In this document: piece by piece, positions 5,861 through 6,707 of the stretch
How positions within the stretch are numbered: position 1 is the first letter of the stretch
Layout: each line of letters begins with the position of its first letter
NCBI GenBank assembly: GCA_945492935.1
Contig: CALYVE010000095.1
Span: 1 to 6,707 of the forward strand
Reading direction: 5' to 3'
Length of the DNA: 6,707 nt
DNA from: an uncultured Lachnospiraceae bacterium
GTDB taxonomy: Bacteria > Bacillota > Clostridia > Lachnospirales > Lachnospiraceae
Position numbers and translations under genes: made by a program
Notes under the pieces: model-generated
Told to the model about the DNA's origin: nothing
Database searches by the model: none
What the model saw: the letters and a program-made list of their open reading frames with translations, nothing else

Positions 5861-6707
5861 ATGAGTAATGAATTTCTTACAAAAATACAAGAAGCAAAAA
5901 CAATTGCCATCGTCGGACATATCCGTCCGGATGGTGATTGCGTTGGTTCGTGCCTTGGACTGTACAACTATCTTATTGATAATTATGGGGATAAGCAGGT
6001 TGTCGTATATTTACAGCCGATTGCAGACAAATTTGCGTTTTTAAACGGCGCAGATGTAATTCGATGTACGAATGATAATAGAATCTATGACCTCTGTATT
6101 TCCCTTGATTGCGGAGATACAGACCGTCATGGAGAGTTTGCCTCCATCTTTGCAAATGCGAAGGATTCCGTTTGCTTTGATCATCACAGGAGTAATCAGG
6201 GCTTTGGCAACTTTTTTGTCTGTGAACCGGATTCGTCGTCCTGCTGTGAGGTGCTGTATGGTTTCTTTGAGAACGACAAGATAAATACTGCCTGTGCGGA
6301 GTGTTTATACCTTGGTATTGTACACGATACAGGTGTATTTAAGTATCCGTCGACCTCGGAACGTACAATGCAGATTGCAGGTTCGCTAATCTCAAAAGGT
6401 GCAAGAAGTCAGTATATAATTGATCATACATTTTACACGGTTACGTTTAAGCAGAATCAGTTATCCGGTCAGGCACTTTTGAATGCAAAGCTTCATTTTG
6501 ATGGAAAGGTCATTTCAACGGTTGTTACGGAGGAAATGTTCAAACAATTTGATGCATGTAAGACTGATACGGACGGAATAGTGGACAAAATTCGCGTGAC
6601 GGAAGGTGTGGAGGTTGCAATTTTCGTATATCAGCTGAATGCGGATACATTTAAGTACAGCTTGCGCAGTGTATCTTATGTGGATGTAAGCCGGATTGCC
6701 GTAGCTT
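5861..6707 (+). CDS. nrnA: DHH-family bifunctional oligoribonuclease/pAp phosphatase NrnA, 5' part
   Basis: The frame runs from the ATG at 5861 to the window edge without a stop (282 codons). NrnA removes nucleotides from 2-5-base RNAs and dephosphorylates 3'-phosphoadenosine 5'-phosphate. DHH metal-binding motifs are complete: H20-I-R-P-D24-G-D26-C-V-G-S30, L-D83-C-G-D86, D107-H-H109 with RSN, and D156-T-G-V-F. The C-terminal DHHA1 domain is entered (FVYQLNADTFKYSLRSVSYVDVSRIA), and the window ends just before the expected GGGGH motif; Bacillus NrnA is about 313 residues, so roughly 30 are missing. The start has GGAG (5850-5853) 7 bases upstream. The visible part holds twelve cysteines, a high number for this family as I know it. 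It lies 50 bases after rbfA, where Firmicutes commonly carry this gene ahead of truB. Exact substrate range is inferred. Confidence 0.92.
   Translation, partial: MSNEFLTKIQEAKTIAIVGHIRPDGDCVGSCLGLYNYLIDNYGDKQVVVYLQPIADKFAFLNGADVIRCTNDNRIYDLCISLDCGDTDRHGEFASIFANAKDSVCFDHHRSNQGFGNFFVCEPDSSSCCEVLYGFFENDKINTACAECLYLGIVHDTGVFKYPSTSERTMQIAGSLISKGARSQYIIDHTFYTVTFKQNQLSGQALLNAKLHFDGKVISTVVTEEMFKQFDACKTDTDGIVDKIRVTEGVEVAIFVYQLNADTFKYSLRSVSYVDVSRIAVA

Noticed and set aside
6072..6284. 70-codon forward ORF within nrnA
   Set aside because: It is an out-of-frame shadow; the nrnA frame carries all DHH motifs across this stretch.

Overview
This window is a low-to-moderate-GC Firmicutes chromosome segment, most likely from a Clostridia of the Lachnospiraceae type. 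That placement is an inference. It rests on the nusA operon order, a short 371-residue NusA without C-terminal acidic repeats, the presence of rnpM (ylxR), an L7Ae-like YlxQ and an NrnA-type DHH protein, strong AGGAGG-type ribosome binding sites, and many accgg/ccgg-containing codons on an AT-rich background. All genes are on the + strand.

Layout. Bases 1-869 hold the 3' part of a gene for a glycosyl-hydrolase-like (GHL10/DUF187-type) protein; its start lies off the left edge. A sigma-A-type promoter sits across its last codons and stop (851-878). It is followed by a short leader with a strong GAAA-capped hairpin (906-931), then the conserved translation/transcription-factor operon: rimP (967-1431), nusA (1455-2570), rnpM (2577-2834), ylxQ (2835-3152), infB (3156-5456), rbfA (5457-5810) and nrnA (from 5861, cut by the right edge about 30 residues before the expected end). 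The genes are packed tightly. Two junctions have no spacer at all (rnpM/ylxQ and infB/rbfA), and the largest internal gap is the 50 bases before nrnA.

How the genes work together. RimP and RbfA help mature the 30S subunit. IF2 (infB) places initiator tRNA on it. NusA controls pausing, termination and antitermination by RNA polymerase and, in other bacteria, feeds back on this operon. RnpM and YlxQ are small RNA-binding proteins; RnpM is known in Bacillus as an RNase P modulator. NrnA degrades the shortest RNA fragments (nanoRNA) and pAp. The window is therefore an ordinary housekeeping operon for making and using RNA and ribosomes, next to an unrelated carbohydrate-active gene.

I saw no mobile element, CRISPR array, tRNA, rRNA or defence system, and no convincing undescribed system. 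The points most worth checking are the leader hairpin before rimP, the in-frame UAG/UUG junction of rnpM and ylxQ, the 18-base tandem repeat in the IF2 linker, and a hairpin between rbfA and nrnA.
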